From Candidatus Dependentiae bacterium (GTDB lineage: Bacteria > Babelota > Babeliae > Babelales > Vermiphilaceae), in contig JAPLIR010000023.1 in assembly GCA_026389015.1 (NCBI GenBank), positions 1 to 49,841 on the forward strand: a stretch of DNA of 49,841 nt, in the 5' to 3' direction. Both the position numbers and the translations under genes were made by a program. The notes under the pieces were generated by a model that was not told the origin of the DNA, made no database searches, and worked only from the letters and a program-made list of their open reading frames with translations. This document shows, piece by piece, positions 15,952 to 23,981 of the stretch. Every line of letters starts with the position of its first letter. Within the stretch, counting starts at the first letter, position 1.

Positions 15952-16782
15952 TTGAGAACTATTGGGTTACATCTACGTCTTATCAATTCATTGACTGAAG
16001 TGGCCGAAAAAGCATTGGCTATGCAGTTGCCATTATTTCAATCTTTTTTGGTGCAACAAGGCTCCGGGGCATTGATACACATCGAACAGGAAGACATTAA
16101 AAAGTATCTTAAAATTCGCCAAGAAAAATTTAAGGATTTGTATGTACATGGTTCCTATTGGATTAATCTGGCGGGAGTGAAGTACACCAAGCATTATGCA
16201 TTAGATCGTGAATTAGCGCTTGCTAAAAAACTTGAGTTTACGCATCTGGTATTGCATCCTGGTTCAGCAAAGGGTGCAAAAACAAGGCGAGAAGGTATTG
16301 ATGCTATGGCGCGTATTATTAACGCTACTATGGCCAAAGAACATAGTATAAAAATTGTGCTTGAAAATACGGCCTATGGATCGTGGTCAATCGGTGGCGA
16401 TGTGCATGATTTTCAGATACTGTTGACCATGCTTGACCATCCAGAAAAAATATTGTTCTGCATTGACACTGCCCACGCCCATTCTTTTGGTTATGATATT
16501 ATTGACGCAACTGCGCGAGAAGAGTTTATTCAATTATTAGATGCAACTATTGGTATTGAGCGTATTGCCTTGTTACATTTAAATGATACCCAAGAAAAGC
16601 GTGGCTCAAAAAAAGATCGGCACGAAGTTATTGGCAAAGGCGTATTGGGTGATGAAGTCTTGAAGAGCTTTGTGCTGCATGATCGTCTCAAGAATATTCC
16701 TCTGCTCATGGAGTTGCCGATAATGGAACAAGAACAAGAGCAGATGATGGTAGATAAAATTAAGCAGTGGCATACTGAATAA
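15952..16782 (+). CDS. nfo: Endonuclease IV (AP endonuclease)
   Basis: Cuts DNA 5' of abasic sites in base excision repair, with three zinc ions. The 276-residue protein shows the family ligand motifs in order: HGSYWINLA, LHPGSAKG, VLENTAYGS, CIDTAHAHSFGYD, HLNDTQEKRGSKKDRHEVIGKG and LLMELP. The LENTA and MELP stretches differ slightly from the common EN(T/M)AGQG and IETP but keep the acidic ligands. Start TTG 15952 has AAGGA 7 bases upstream; an earlier in-frame TTG at 15928 lies inside the preceding gene. It follows the mutase gene by 10 bases and precedes gap by 11. Confidence 0.94.
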   Translation: MRTIGLHLRLINSLTEVAEKALAMQLPLFQSFLVQQGSGALIHIEQEDIKKYLKIRQEKFKDLYVHGSYWINLAGVKYTKHYALDRELALAKKLEFTHLVLHPGSAKGAKTRREGIDAMARIINATMAKEHSIKIVLENTAYGSWSIGGDVHDFQILLTMLDHPEKILFCIDTAHAHSFGYDIIDATAREEFIQLLDATIGIERIALLHLNDTQEKRGSKKDRHEVIGKGVLGDEVLKSFVLHDRLKNIPLLMELPIMEQEQEQMMVDKIKQWHTE

Positions 16783-16793
16783 GGAGAGAGTCA

Positions 16794-17801
16794 ATGATAC
16801 GTATTGCAATTAACGGGTTTGGGCGCATCGGTAGAAACTTTTTGCGAGCCCTCTTGTTGGATAAAGAAGCATTAAAAAAGATAGAAATTGTCGCCATTAA
16901 TATTGGACCATCGGCCATTGAGCATGTTGCTCATATGTTCAAATACGATTCACTCATGGGAACTTATCAAGGATCTGTGGCTATTGAAGGTTCATCATTA
17001 GTAGTGAATGGGAATCGCATACAAGTGTTAGCCCAAGCTGATCCGGTACTTCTTGATTGGAATAAGCTTGCCATTGATTGGGTGGTTGACTGTTCTGGTC
17101 GTTTTACCAAACGAGCGGATGCTACCAAGCATATTCAAGCTGGCGCCAAGCATGTATTAATTAGCGCGCCTGCTAAAGATGAAGATGTTACCATTATTCC
17201 TGGCGTAAACGACAACGCCTTTGATGCTCAAAAACATCTGATCGTTTCTTTGGGTAGTTGTACGACCAATGCACTGTTGCCTATGCTCAAAGTTATGCAG
17301 GAAACCTTTGGCATCGAAAATGCGATGATGACCACCACGCACGCCTACACCAATTCACAAGTACTGCTTGATCTTGAAGGTCGCGATTTGCGCATGGCGC
17401 GGGCAGCGGCAATTAATATTATTCCCACCACCACTGGTGCTATGAAAGTCGTGGGCAAAATTATGCCAGAAATTGCTGATCGCATTCAAGGCATGGCAAT
17501 GCGTGTTCCGGTTGCTAAAGTTTCACTCATCGACCTTACGGTTATTACCAAAAAATCAATCACGGTTGCAGCCATTAACGCAGCGTTTACCAAAGCTGCA
17601 CAAGGTTCACTAAAAAATATTCTAGAAGTTACTGCTGAGCAGTTAGTTTCCAGTGATTTTTGTGGCAATGATCATTCTGTTATTATTGACACACTGTTGA
17701 CCGCAACAGCGGGTGATACTATGGCCAAAGTATTTGGTTGGTACGATAATGAATGGGGTTACAGTGTGCGACTCAAGGATTTCTTGGTAAAAAATAGTTA
17801 A
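16794..17801 (+). CDS. gap: Glyceraldehyde-3-phosphate dehydrogenase, probable NADP-type
   Basis: Interconverts glyceraldehyde-3-phosphate and 1,3-bisphosphoglycerate. The 335-residue protein has the Rossmann start INGFGRIGRN, the catalytic Cys in SLGSCTTNALLPM, the His in THAYTNSQ, and the C-terminal WYDNEWGYS. At the end of beta strand 2, where NAD-specific enzymes have an Asp (as in VAINDL), this protein reads VAINIGPSAIEH, without Asp. Loss of that Asp is seen in NADP-preferring, gluconeogenic GapB-type enzymes (family knowledge), so NADP use is plausible. AAGGAGAG precedes ATG. Last gene of the mutase-nfo-gap run. Confidence 0.95.
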   Translation: MIRIAINGFGRIGRNFLRALLLDKEALKKIEIVAINIGPSAIEHVAHMFKYDSLMGTYQGSVAIEGSSLVVNGNRIQVLAQADPVLLDWNKLAIDWVVDCSGRFTKRADATKHIQAGAKHVLISAPAKDEDVTIIPGVNDNAFDAQKHLIVSLGSCTTNALLPMLKVMQETFGIENAMMTTTHAYTNSQVLLDLEGRDLRMARAAAINIIPTTTGAMKVVGKIMPEIADRIQGMAMRVPVAKVSLIDLTVITKKSITVAAINAAFTKAAQGSLKNILEVTAEQLVSSDFCGNDHSVIIDTLLTATAGDTMAKVFGWYDNEWGYSVRLKDFLVKNS

Positions 17802-17920
17802 AAACAAGAGAAAAGGCTGTTATTTAGGGGCTTTTGCATTTTATTGCTCAGGATCTATACTGATAGTAGAAGGTGAAAGTCTTTTTTCTATTTGTACTAT
17901 TGAATCTGTAGGGGTATTCC

Positions 17921-18619
17921 ATGACTAGTAGTTCTATCAATCAAAAAGGGCTAGCGATTATTCTGAGTTGTGTAGCTCTGCAAGCAAGTGCTTTGCGTAC
18001 CGAGTATGTTTTTAAGGGTGCGGGAATCGATAAAAGCGATGTTGCATTGACTCTTGTTCGTGGCGATATCACCAAGCAAAACGATGTCCAGATAATCGTC
18101 AATGCTGCCAACAAAACATTGCTTGGTGGTGCTGGGGTTGATGGTGCGATTCACGCTGCGGCCGGTTACGACCTGGCTGATTGGATTGAGAATAATGTAA
18201 AAGAAATTACCCCGGGCATACGTTGCAAGACGGGTGATGCGGTAAGTACCGAAGCTTTCAATTTAAAAAATTTAGGCGTGCGATATATCATTCACACCGT
18301 TGGTCCCGATTGCAGAATAAGAACGCAAAGTGCGGCAAAAGAAACATTATTAGCTGCATCGTATAGTAATAGTTTAGATGAAGCCATGCGTTTAGCTGCT
18401 GGCAATTCTACCACTATTAGAACCGTTGCTTTTCCATCTATTAGTACGGCTATTTATGCTTATCCTGTAGCGCAAGCTGCACAGCTGGTTATCTCAACCA
18501 TTGCAAAAAAAATCACCATGAACAATTTCCCGTTACGAGAAGTGCGCATGGTGTTATTTTCTGCTGCTGATTTGAACGTCTATGCAGCGGCGTTAGAACG
18601 TTACGCTGTCGCATTATAA
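17921..18619 (+). CDS. Macrodomain protein with N-terminal signal peptide
   Basis: Macrodomains bind ADP-ribose and often remove it from proteins or deacylate O-acetyl-ADP-ribose. The 232-residue protein has the MacroD-type loops VNAANKTLLGGAGVDGAIH (60-78), CKTGDAVST (102-110), IIHTVGP (123-129) and FPSISTAIYAYP (171-182). Before the domain is MTSSSINQKGLAIILSCVALQASA, a signal peptide, so the protein is probably exported. In the second loop the usual STGIYGYP reads STAIYAYP, and the first loop has GGAG for GGGG; Gly-to-Ala changes that could weaken ligand binding or catalysis. Start ATG 17921 follows TAGGGGTATTCC. Gap to gap gene is 119 bases, so it has its own promoter. Function of an exported macrodomain in a host cell (ADP-ribosylation reversal) is inference. 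Confidence 0.9.
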   Translation: MTSSSINQKGLAIILSCVALQASALRTEYVFKGAGIDKSDVALTLVRGDITKQNDVQIIVNAANKTLLGGAGVDGAIHAAAGYDLADWIENNVKEITPGIRCKTGDAVSTEAFNLKNLGVRYIIHTVGPDCRIRTQSAAKETLLAASYSNSLDEAMRLAAGNSTTIRTVAFPSISTAIYAYPVAQAAQLVISTIAKKITMNNFPLREVRMVLFSAADLNVYAAALERYAVAL

Positions 18620-18636
18620 AACTACTCTGATTTTTA

Positions 18637-18957
18637 TTATTTTTCACACACCTTTTTATGAGCTATAACAGCAGGCATAACATGTGTGGTTTGAATTCTA
18701 CGCATGAATTCTATATAGGCCGTCTGCGCTTCTTCAAAGGTATTGTGAGCGACGTGATTTTGAATTGTTTGAATCTGGTGCGTCTGAACTGTTGGGTGGT
18801 CTTGTGGCACATTTTGTAGCGCTCGTTGATAACGGTTGCGGCAATAGTTTTGTAAGGTGATGGCGGACGGAACGAAAGGTGCCATGGCAAGCATGGTGGT
18901 AGTGACGGTGGCGCTTATAAGTATACTCAGTATTAGTTTTTTAGATGAGTAATGCAT
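18637..18957 (-). CDS. Small secreted protein of unknown function
   Basis: A 106-residue protein, MHYSSKKLILSILISATVTTTMLAMAP at its start (signal peptide), then a His/Gln-rich helical region (TVQTHQIQTIQNHVAHNTFEEAQ) and a C-terminus with Cys. GGAGGGAG lies 6 bases before the ATG. It converges on the macrodomain gene with 17 bases between stops. I do not recognise a family. Strong ribosome site and signal support a real gene. Confidence 0.65.
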   Translation of the reverse strand: MHYSSKKLILSILISATVTTTMLAMAPFVPSAITLQNYCRNRYQRALQNVPQDHPTVQTHQIQTIQNHVAHNTFEEAQTAYIEFMRRIQTTHVMPAVIAHKKVCEK

Positions 18958-19066
18958 GGCGAACTCCCTCCATTACTCTAGTATGTTATAAACCTTCATA
19001 ATGAAGCTTACTCATTCATGGTATTGTAATTCAAGCATGCGCATTAAAACTATTTTTTTCTTTTGA

Positions 19067-19095
19067 TTGACCTTGCTTAGTTCCTGTACTAGATT
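19067..19095 (+). promoter_or_regulatory. Candidate promoter for the gene at 19135
   Basis: TTGACC (19067-19072), 17-base spacer, TAGATT (19090-19095). It lies about 40 bases before the start codon in a gap between divergent genes. By-eye match only. Confidence 0.4.
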
Positions 19096-19134
19096 TTTTT
19101 CCAATATTTCAACCTCTTTTATTGGGAGACGTCT

Positions 19135-19722
19135 ATGAAACGTATGAGCTCAGTTTTGTTAACAGTGGCACTGGTAACTTCTACCTTCAACGTACATTGC
19201 ATGGAGACAGGATTTTTTAGTGGATTGAGTAACAGTATAGTGGAAACATTAACAGCACATAGAGTTTTTATTTTAGGTTCTTTGGGTATTGCCGCGGTCA
19301 TTGCTACGTGGCGTTATAATAGTGCGCGCACTACTGAGCTCGATAGAATTGAATATCTTGCTCGTGATATTGCAGCTGAACCGGGCGAACATCTTGGATC
19401 ACAGTGTGCATATATGTTTAATAGTGGACTGCGCGGTGTAAAGTCATTGACTATGGAAGAAATGAGTTTTGTAGTTAATGGCAATCGTGTTTCAGGTATT
19501 GAAGGATTGAAAGTTGCGGTTGATAATTTTGATGATGCCGTTAGACGACGTGATTGGCGTGATATTAAGCTCAGACATGTTGAATTAGAAGCATGCATTG
19601 ATGCGTTGAGAGCTGCATTAGCAAAGAGCGATAAATCACTGCCTATGCTTGTAGAACAACCTTTTATAACCGTTTATGCGCCACCATCAGCAACAGGTGA
19701 TGTATCAGAAATACAAGTTTAG
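19135..19722 (+). CDS. Exported membrane-anchored protein of unknown function
   Basis: A 195-residue protein beginning MKRMSSVLLTVALVTSTFNVHC, a signal peptide that ends near Cys22, then a second hydrophobic segment (VFILGSLGIAAVIATW, about 42-58) and a soluble charged helical part with VDNFDDAVRRRDWRDIKLRH. It is probably held in a membrane by the second segment. GGGAGACGTCT precedes the ATG. No family recognised; it resembles in build the other signal-plus-helical orphans of the window. Confidence 0.7.
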   Translation: MKRMSSVLLTVALVTSTFNVHCMETGFFSGLSNSIVETLTAHRVFILGSLGIAAVIATWRYNSARTTELDRIEYLARDIAAEPGEHLGSQCAYMFNSGLRGVKSLTMEEMSFVVNGNRVSGIEGLKVAVDNFDDAVRRRDWRDIKLRHVELEACIDALRAALAKSDKSLPMLVEQPFITVYAPPSATGDVSEIQV

Positions 19723-19808
19723 CTTCACAAAATACGCTTTTTGCTTTAGGATATGTCTCTAGTAGAAAGCAATAGTAATTGCCTCTTTTCTTTGATAGAT
19801 ATATATGA

Positions 19809-19885
19809 GGGCCCATAGCTCAGTTGGTTAGAGCAATCGGCTCATAACCGAGAGGTCCCAGGTTCAAGTCCTGGTGGGCCCACCA
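19809..19885 (+). tRNA. tRNA with CAT anticodon, probably tRNA-Ile2 (lysidine type)
   Basis: A 77-nt tRNA including encoded CCA. Acceptor GGGCCCA pairs fully with TGGGCCC; D arm GCTC...GAGC; anticodon loop CTCATAA on stem CGG/CCG; T arm CCAGG TTCAAGT CCTGG. The anticodon is CAT. The anticodon arm CGGCTCATAACCG resembles known tRNA-Ile2 (CAT read as k2C-AU after TilS modification), whereas the other CAT tRNA at 36073 looks like elongator Met. Amino-acid identity is an inference. Confidence 0.9.
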
Positions 19886-19954
19886 CTCATGTATATGAGA
19901 ACTGTATCAAGTTCATCAAAATCTTATAGTAAAGAATGGCAAGGAAGTATGCAT

Positions 19955-20686
19955 ATGAATGAACATCCATTTCAAGCGTTTATAAAACTTATCAGTGCCG
20001 ATAAAGCAATACTAGCTATTGAAAATTCTTTGGCAGCATTAAAAACTGGCATTGTGGAACTCAATAAGCAGGAGCAACAATTGGCTGCAACGGTTCAACT
20101 GGCAAAAGATGTTATGCATGATGCACGAAAAGAAGTTGATGCACGTGAACTTGAATTAAAAGCTTTAGAACAACAAGAAAAACAAAAACAAGAACGTCTT
20201 GATAACGCTACTGATTATAAACAATATCAATTGTTTAAGGCAGAAATTGAAGTTGTTAAGCATAAACAGCATGCGTATGAAGAGATTTTAATGGACGTTT
20301 GGAACATCTTAGAATCTGCGCAAAAATCATACGACCACATCAAAGAAGTTGTCCCACAAAAGATCGATGTAATTCATGCTGATATCAAAAAAAATGAATC
20401 AGAAATTGCAACATTGCAAACTCAATTGGACGAAGCTCAAGCGCAACGTGCGGTGAGTGAAAAGCCAGTACCACAAGAGTGGCTTGAAAAGTATGCGGTG
20501 ATGCGCTCGCGTGTGGAAGACCCTGTGGTGCCTATCCAAAATGGCAGTTGTAGTGCATGTTTTTATAAAATTAATGAACAAGATTTGCTCATGCTTCGTC
20601 GTCGTGCTTTATTGCAATGTTTAAGTTGTTACCGATTACTCTATAGTACAGAACTCGAGCGAGCCAGTGGGGTTGAAGCTTCATGA
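19955..20686 (+). CDS. Coiled-coil protein with C-terminal C4 zinc ribbon (DUF164 type)
   Basis: A 243-residue cytosolic protein. Residues about 20-185 are a long charged coiled coil; the C-terminus has two CxxC pairs, CSACF and CLSCY, 22-25 residues apart, the zinc-ribbon form of the zf-RING_7/DUF164 family (similar to chlamydial CT398 and mycobacterial homologues). Members are often encoded next to RNase H-family genes, as here. The role is unclear, perhaps a scaffold. The start is ATG 19955, because AAGGAAG lies 7 bases upstream; the in-frame codons further upstream lie inside the tRNA. It overlaps rnhA by ATGA. Confidence 0.85.
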   Translation: MNEHPFQAFIKLISADKAILAIENSLAALKTGIVELNKQEQQLAATVQLAKDVMHDARKEVDARELELKALEQQEKQKQERLDNATDYKQYQLFKAEIEVVKHKQHAYEEILMDVWNILESAQKSYDHIKEVVPQKIDVIHADIKKNESEIATLQTQLDEAQAQRAVSEKPVPQEWLEKYAVMRSRVEDPVVPIQNGSCSACFYKINEQDLLMLRRRALLQCLSCYRLLYSTELERASGVEAS

Positions 20687-21198
20687 AACAACTGAAACTT
20701 TTTGACAATGACCCTCACGAGCAATCAACAAAAAAAACAGAACCCGCTCATTGGAAATTATTTATCGATGGGGCTTCTCGTAATAATCCAGGGCCTTCTG
20801 GCGCTGGCATTTATATACTCAAAGATAGTGAGTTATTTCAAAAACATGGTTTCTATCTCGGGTCAAAAACTAATAATCAGGCAGAATATTTCGCTTTATT
20901 ATTAGGTCTTTTTATAGTCAAACAACATATGCAGTTACATGATACGATACACATTATTTCTGACTCCCAACTCTTGGTGCGTCAAATAAAAGGTGAATAT
21001 AGAGTAAAGAACGAAGATCTCAAGACATTACATAAGTTTGCTAAGCATTTGTTGCATGAAATGCATGCGCAGATGTTTCATGTATTGCGTATTGACAATC
21101 AAGAGGCCGATGAAATGGCTAATTACGGTATCGACAAAAAAGTAAAACCCCCTCAAGCATTTATAGCGATGATTAAACAACATGATGTATCACTTTAG
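20683..21198 (+). CDS. rnhA: Ribonuclease HI family protein
   Basis: Cleaves RNA in RNA-DNA hybrids. The 171-residue protein has the four acidic catalytic residues: Asp29 in FIDGAS, Glu68 in NNQAEYFAL, Asp94 in ISDSQLLVRQ and Asp143 in NQEADEMAN. The NNPGPSGAG turn is typical of the single-domain type found in archaea and many bacteria, without the basic protrusion of E. coli RNase HI. It starts inside the stop of the zinc-ribbon gene and its end overlaps the next gene by 17 bases, so the three genes form an operon. Confidence 0.92.
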   Translation: MKQLKLFDNDPHEQSTKKTEPAHWKLFIDGASRNNPGPSGAGIYILKDSELFQKHGFYLGSKTNNQAEYFALLLGLFIVKQHMQLHDTIHIISDSQLLVRQIKGEYRVKNEDLKTLHKFAKHLLHEMHAQMFHVLRIDNQEADEMANYGIDKKVKPPQAFIAMIKQHDVSL

Positions 21199-22747
21199 AA
21201 AAATCTTTTTATTCGGTGCTGGTTTTCTTTTTGCTTGCATGGCGTTCACCGATGTTATTACGCACACTGACTCAGTTATTGCTCGCAGTGAGCGCAATGT
21301 TCCCTTGTCATGGGTTATAGAATCGTCAGCCGGTTTTATGTTGAGTTATCCAGACTCTAAGTTAAAAGATGAGACCATTACATGTCCAAAGCTTACTATC
21401 ACAGAAACAAAGGGTAAGTTTTATTGTAATGGAAAAAAAATAGCTGCAGATCGCATTATTCTTACGCCGATTCCCGGAGAATTGGTTTTTCAAGATAAAT
21501 CGTATTCAGGGGCATTGACTCTTGAGCGACAAAAAAAGCGCATGGTGATTTCTCATGTGAGTACGATTAATACGCTTGCTACGTCAGTTGATGTGCCAAT
21601 CAATTCGCCTGCGGTAGCCAAACCAGCACAGACTCTTTCAGGCGCTATTAAGACTTCCAAGGAACGGTCAAAAGATTTTACGGTACGCGTCATGTTGGCT
21701 GAGCGAGAACTCATGTACAATGACCCATGGAAGCTCAAGTCTAGTAAAGGATTTTTATTAGCTGATCCTCGTGATCCTTCTACTAAAAAAATGGTACAAG
21801 CAGAAGAGATTGCTATCACCGTCAAAAAAGGTGCTGTAATTTGTATTAATGGTGAGGCCATGTTTACTCAACAAGTCTACGTGAAGCCCGTTGCGGATAC
21901 GATATCTTTTGAAGGTCTTGACTATCAAGGAGCATTTTGGCTCCTTGTTGATGGTGGCTCGATTAAGTTAATCAATTGTATCGGCCTTGAAGAATATGTT
22001 GCCTCGGTATTATGCACAGAAAGTTGGCCCGGTTGGTCGCTTGAGGTGAACAAGGTATTTGCCATTGCGTGTCGTACCTATGTAATTGCCATGGTGCAAC
22101 AAGCACGTAAAAGTAAACGTGCTTATCACGTAAAGAACACTAATATTCACCAAACCTATACTGGTGGTTGTGCTGCACCCGTCCTTAGACAGGCTGTTGA
22201 GCAAACCAAAGGGGTGTTTTTAACACATAACAATAAGCCTATTACGGCCATGTTTGATGGTTGTTGTGGTGGAGTTATTCCAGCGCATATTCAAGGGATG
22301 AATTTTTCTTCTGCGCCCTATTTAGCACGGACCTATCCATGCACCTATTGCAAAGATTATGCGGTGTATACGTGGGAAGCTTGCTATGACATTCATGAAT
22401 TGGAAAAGCTATTAAAGCCCGAACTGCCGCATTTGCATCGTTTGCGTGATGTAAAAGTCGTCAAGAAAGATAAGGCAGGCATTGCTTTAGAAGTGAGTGT
22501 TAAGAGTGCTGGTCATGGGCATACATTAACGGGAAAAAAAGTGTATTCATTGCTTAATAAGCAAGTGAAAAGCTTTTGTTATAATGTGCATAAAGAAGGC
22601 CATAACATTATCTTTAAAGGTCGTGGCCGTGGGCATCATATGGGGTTGTGCCAATGGGGCGCAAAAGAGATGATTAGCCAGGGCTGGGACTTTAAGAGCA
22701 CTTTAGAGTTCTATTATCCGGGCACCAAATTGATGCGGTTGATTTAA
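21182..22747 (+). CDS. SpoIID/LytB-domain exported protein
   Basis: SpoIID-domain proteins are peptidoglycan lytic transglycosylases first known from sporulation but widespread in non-sporulating bacteria. The 521-residue protein starts MMYHFRKIFLFGAGFLFACMAF (signal or anchor). The SpoIID core covers about 265-520 with the catalytic Glu in GLEEYVASVLCTES, then FAIACRTYVIA, HQTYTGG, and C-terminal GRGRGHHMGLCQWGAKEM. It has additional Cys residues (GCCGG, PCTYC). The N-terminal 240 residues hold two similar stretches around PGELVFQDKSYSGAL and DTISFEGLDYQGAF, which look like a duplicated beta domain. Tandem ATG at 21182/21185. Role in cell-wall remodelling is expected from the family. Confidence 0.9.
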   Translation: MMYHFRKIFLFGAGFLFACMAFTDVITHTDSVIARSERNVPLSWVIESSAGFMLSYPDSKLKDETITCPKLTITETKGKFYCNGKKIAADRIILTPIPGELVFQDKSYSGALTLERQKKRMVISHVSTINTLATSVDVPINSPAVAKPAQTLSGAIKTSKERSKDFTVRVMLAERELMYNDPWKLKSSKGFLLADPRDPSTKKMVQAEEIAITVKKGAVICINGEAMFTQQVYVKPVADTISFEGLDYQGAFWLLVDGGSIKLINCIGLEEYVASVLCTESWPGWSLEVNKVFAIACRTYVIAMVQQARKSKRAYHVKNTNIHQTYTGGCAAPVLRQAVEQTKGVFLTHNNKPITAMFDGCCGGVIPAHIQGMNFSSAPYLARTYPCTYCKDYAVYTWEACYDIHELEKLLKPELPHLHRLRDVKVVKKDKAGIALEVSVKSAGHGHTLTGKKVYSLLNKQVKSFCYNVHKEGHNIIFKGRGRGHHMGLCQWGAKEMISQGWDFKSTLEFYYPGTKLMRLI

Positions 22748-22754
22748 TATCAAT

Positions 22755-22860
22755 CGCCGTCCTCCCTGACCCTTCGTCTACGCTCAGGAGTAAACGCATC
22801 CCCGCTCGTCCCGAGTGATTCTCGTAGAGAATTTTATCGAGGGATGTCGAAGGGTTTTTA
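22755..22860. repeat. Dispersed palindromic intergenic repeat, copy 1
   Basis: The stretch begins CGCCGTCCTCCCTGA (22755-22769), the same 15 bases found at 27990-28004. CCCTTCG (22770-22776) pairs with CGAAGGG (22848-22854), and the inner part holds further small inverted motifs. GC content is higher than in the flanks. It looks like a REP- or MITE-like element; it does not code. Confidence 0.65.
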
Positions 22861-22927
22861 AATTAATTTAGAGATTTAGAAAAAATCGTCTCATAATAAA
22901 AATATCTTAAATCATTGTTTTTTATAC

Positions 22928-22973
22928 CCCCACAAAGTCATAGTATTAGTAGTATGACTTTGTGGGGTTTGTT
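22928..22973 (+). terminator. Strong hairpin between the SpoIID gene and the Cys-rich gene
   Basis: Perfect 15-bp stem CCCCACAAAGTCATA (22928-22942) and complement 22953-22967, 10-base loop, followed by TTTGTTTT. It is only 26 bases before the next start codon, so either the next gene's promoter overlaps the hairpin or it acts as a leader attenuator. Confidence 0.75.
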
Positions 22974-22999
22974 TTAATTTCTTTAAAAAAGGAACGTGT

Positions 23000-23311
23000 A
23001 TGATTTCAAAAAAACAGGTGTTTTTTTTAGTGCTGAGCTGTCTTCTGGTCAATGGAGTAGATGCAAAAACTAAAAAAAGCAAAAAAGCACAAGAGGTCAA
23101 GCAGCCGACCTGTAGTAATGAAAAAGATTGTACCAATATGAAAAAACCATGCCAATGCTATTGCTCAGTAAAATGCGGTTACAGAAAAAAAATGAAGTCT
23201 GATAGACCTGTCTATGTAGAAAATGATCCTACCGGTATCAATTGTTGGTGCAAAGAGTGGGATAAGAAAAATTATAAAAATAATGAGTGCGACTTAGAAC
23301 AAGCTGAGTAA
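23000..23311 (+). CDS. Small secreted cysteine-rich protein
   Basis: A 103-residue protein beginning MISKKQVFFLVLSCLLVNGVDA (signal peptide, cleavage likely after VDA). The mature 81 residues are very basic at first (KTKKSKKAQE) and then hold nine cysteines, several in close pairs: PCQCYCS, VKCGY, NCWCKEW, ECDLE. Such density suggests disulfides or metal binding outside the cytosol. AAAGGAACG precedes ATG. I recognise no family. It is bounded by hairpins on both sides, so it is probably expressed alone. Confidence 0.75.
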   Translation: MISKKQVFFLVLSCLLVNGVDAKTKKSKKAQEVKQPTCSNEKDCTNMKKPCQCYCSVKCGYRKKMKSDRPVYVENDPTGINCWCKEWDKKNYKNNECDLEQAE

Positions 23312-23335
23312 ACAATAGAGCACTGCGAATTAATT

Positions 23336-23368
23336 ACAAACCCAATGCTCACGTGGCATTGGGTTTGT
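23336..23368 (+). terminator. Hairpin after the Cys-rich gene
   Basis: Perfect 13-bp stem ACAAACCCAATGC (23336-23348) and complement 23356-23368, 7-base loop. The T-run is weak (TGTATAAAT). Confidence 0.6.
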
Positions 23369-23398
23369 TGTATAAATACATTGGTGCGGGAGAATCGT

Positions 23399-23857
23399 AT
23401 GCCGGGATATAAAGGACATCTTGTCGGTGGTTTAATTGTAGGTGGACTAGGGCTCTACGTAGTGCAAAGCTTGCAGCCGACCTACATGGCAATGGCCGAA
23501 TGGGTTCTCTGTGCGCTAGCAGGCGCCTTGTTTCCTGATATTGATATCAAAAGCAAGGGACAAAAAGTTTTTTATCGCTTTTTACTCGTGCTGTTTGGCT
23601 TCTTGCTTATCAAAGGGCATATTCAGATTTTTATTCTTATGAGCGTTTTGGCGGTGGTGCCTATGATTGTGCGCCACCGTGGCTTGTTTCATAAGCTATG
23701 GTTTGTTGTTGGATTTCCTACCATCGTTGCGCTCTGCATTACTGCCTATTTCCCCGACTATCGTTCTATTCTTTTCTATGATGTTTCATTCTTCATTGCA
23801 GGCGCGGTGTCTCACTTGTGGCTTGATGTTGGATTACGCAGAATGTTTAGGTTTTAA
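23399..23857 (+). CDS. YdjM-like membrane-bound metal-dependent hydrolase
   Basis: A 152-residue integral membrane protein with about four hydrophobic segments. The family residues are visible: the early His in YKGHLVGG, AGALFPDIDIKSKGQ, HRGLFHKLWF and SHLWLDVG. This is the pattern of the YdjM (DUF457-type) family, predicted membrane-bound hydrolases related to phospholipase C-like folds; the substrate is not known. ATG 23399 is used because GGGAG lies 6-10 bases upstream; an earlier in-frame start would run through the preceding hairpin. Ends at a terminator. Confidence 0.82.
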   Translation: MPGYKGHLVGGLIVGGLGLYVVQSLQPTYMAMAEWVLCALAGALFPDIDIKSKGQKVFYRFLLVLFGFLLIKGHIQIFILMSVLAVVPMIVRHRGLFHKLWFVVGFPTIVALCITAYFPDYRSILFYDVSFFIAGAVSHLWLDVGLRRMFRF

Positions 23858-23861
23858 ATAG

Positions 23862-23904
23862 AAAACAGCTCCGAAGGTTTTCGCCCTCAGAGCTGTTTTT
23901 TATT
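23862..23904 (+). terminator. Hairpin terminator after the YdjM-like gene
   Basis: AAAACAGCTC (23862-23871) pairs with GAGCTGTTTT (23890-23899), 18-base loop, followed by TTATT. Lies directly after the stop codon. Confidence 0.75.
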
Positions 23905-23922
23905 CATTGTCATCGTGAGTGC

Positions 23923-23964
23923 GGCCTTTTTTGTCCGCCGAAGCTTTAGCGAAGGAGGAAGGCC
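23923..23964. repeat. GC-rich intergenic hairpin element
   Basis: GGCCTT (23923-23928) pairs with AAGGCC (23959-23964) and encloses the imperfect palindrome TCCGCCG-AAGCTTTAGCG-AAGGAGGA. It lies between convergent genes and has no T-run. It resembles short palindromic units that are dispersed in many bacterial genomes; only one copy is seen here. Confidence 0.5.
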
Positions 23965-23981
23965 CTATCGAACGATGTTTG

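Noticed and set aside
17832-17861. Promoter-like TTTTGC/TATACT before the macrodomain gene
   Set aside because: The -35 box matches too poorly to list as a feature.
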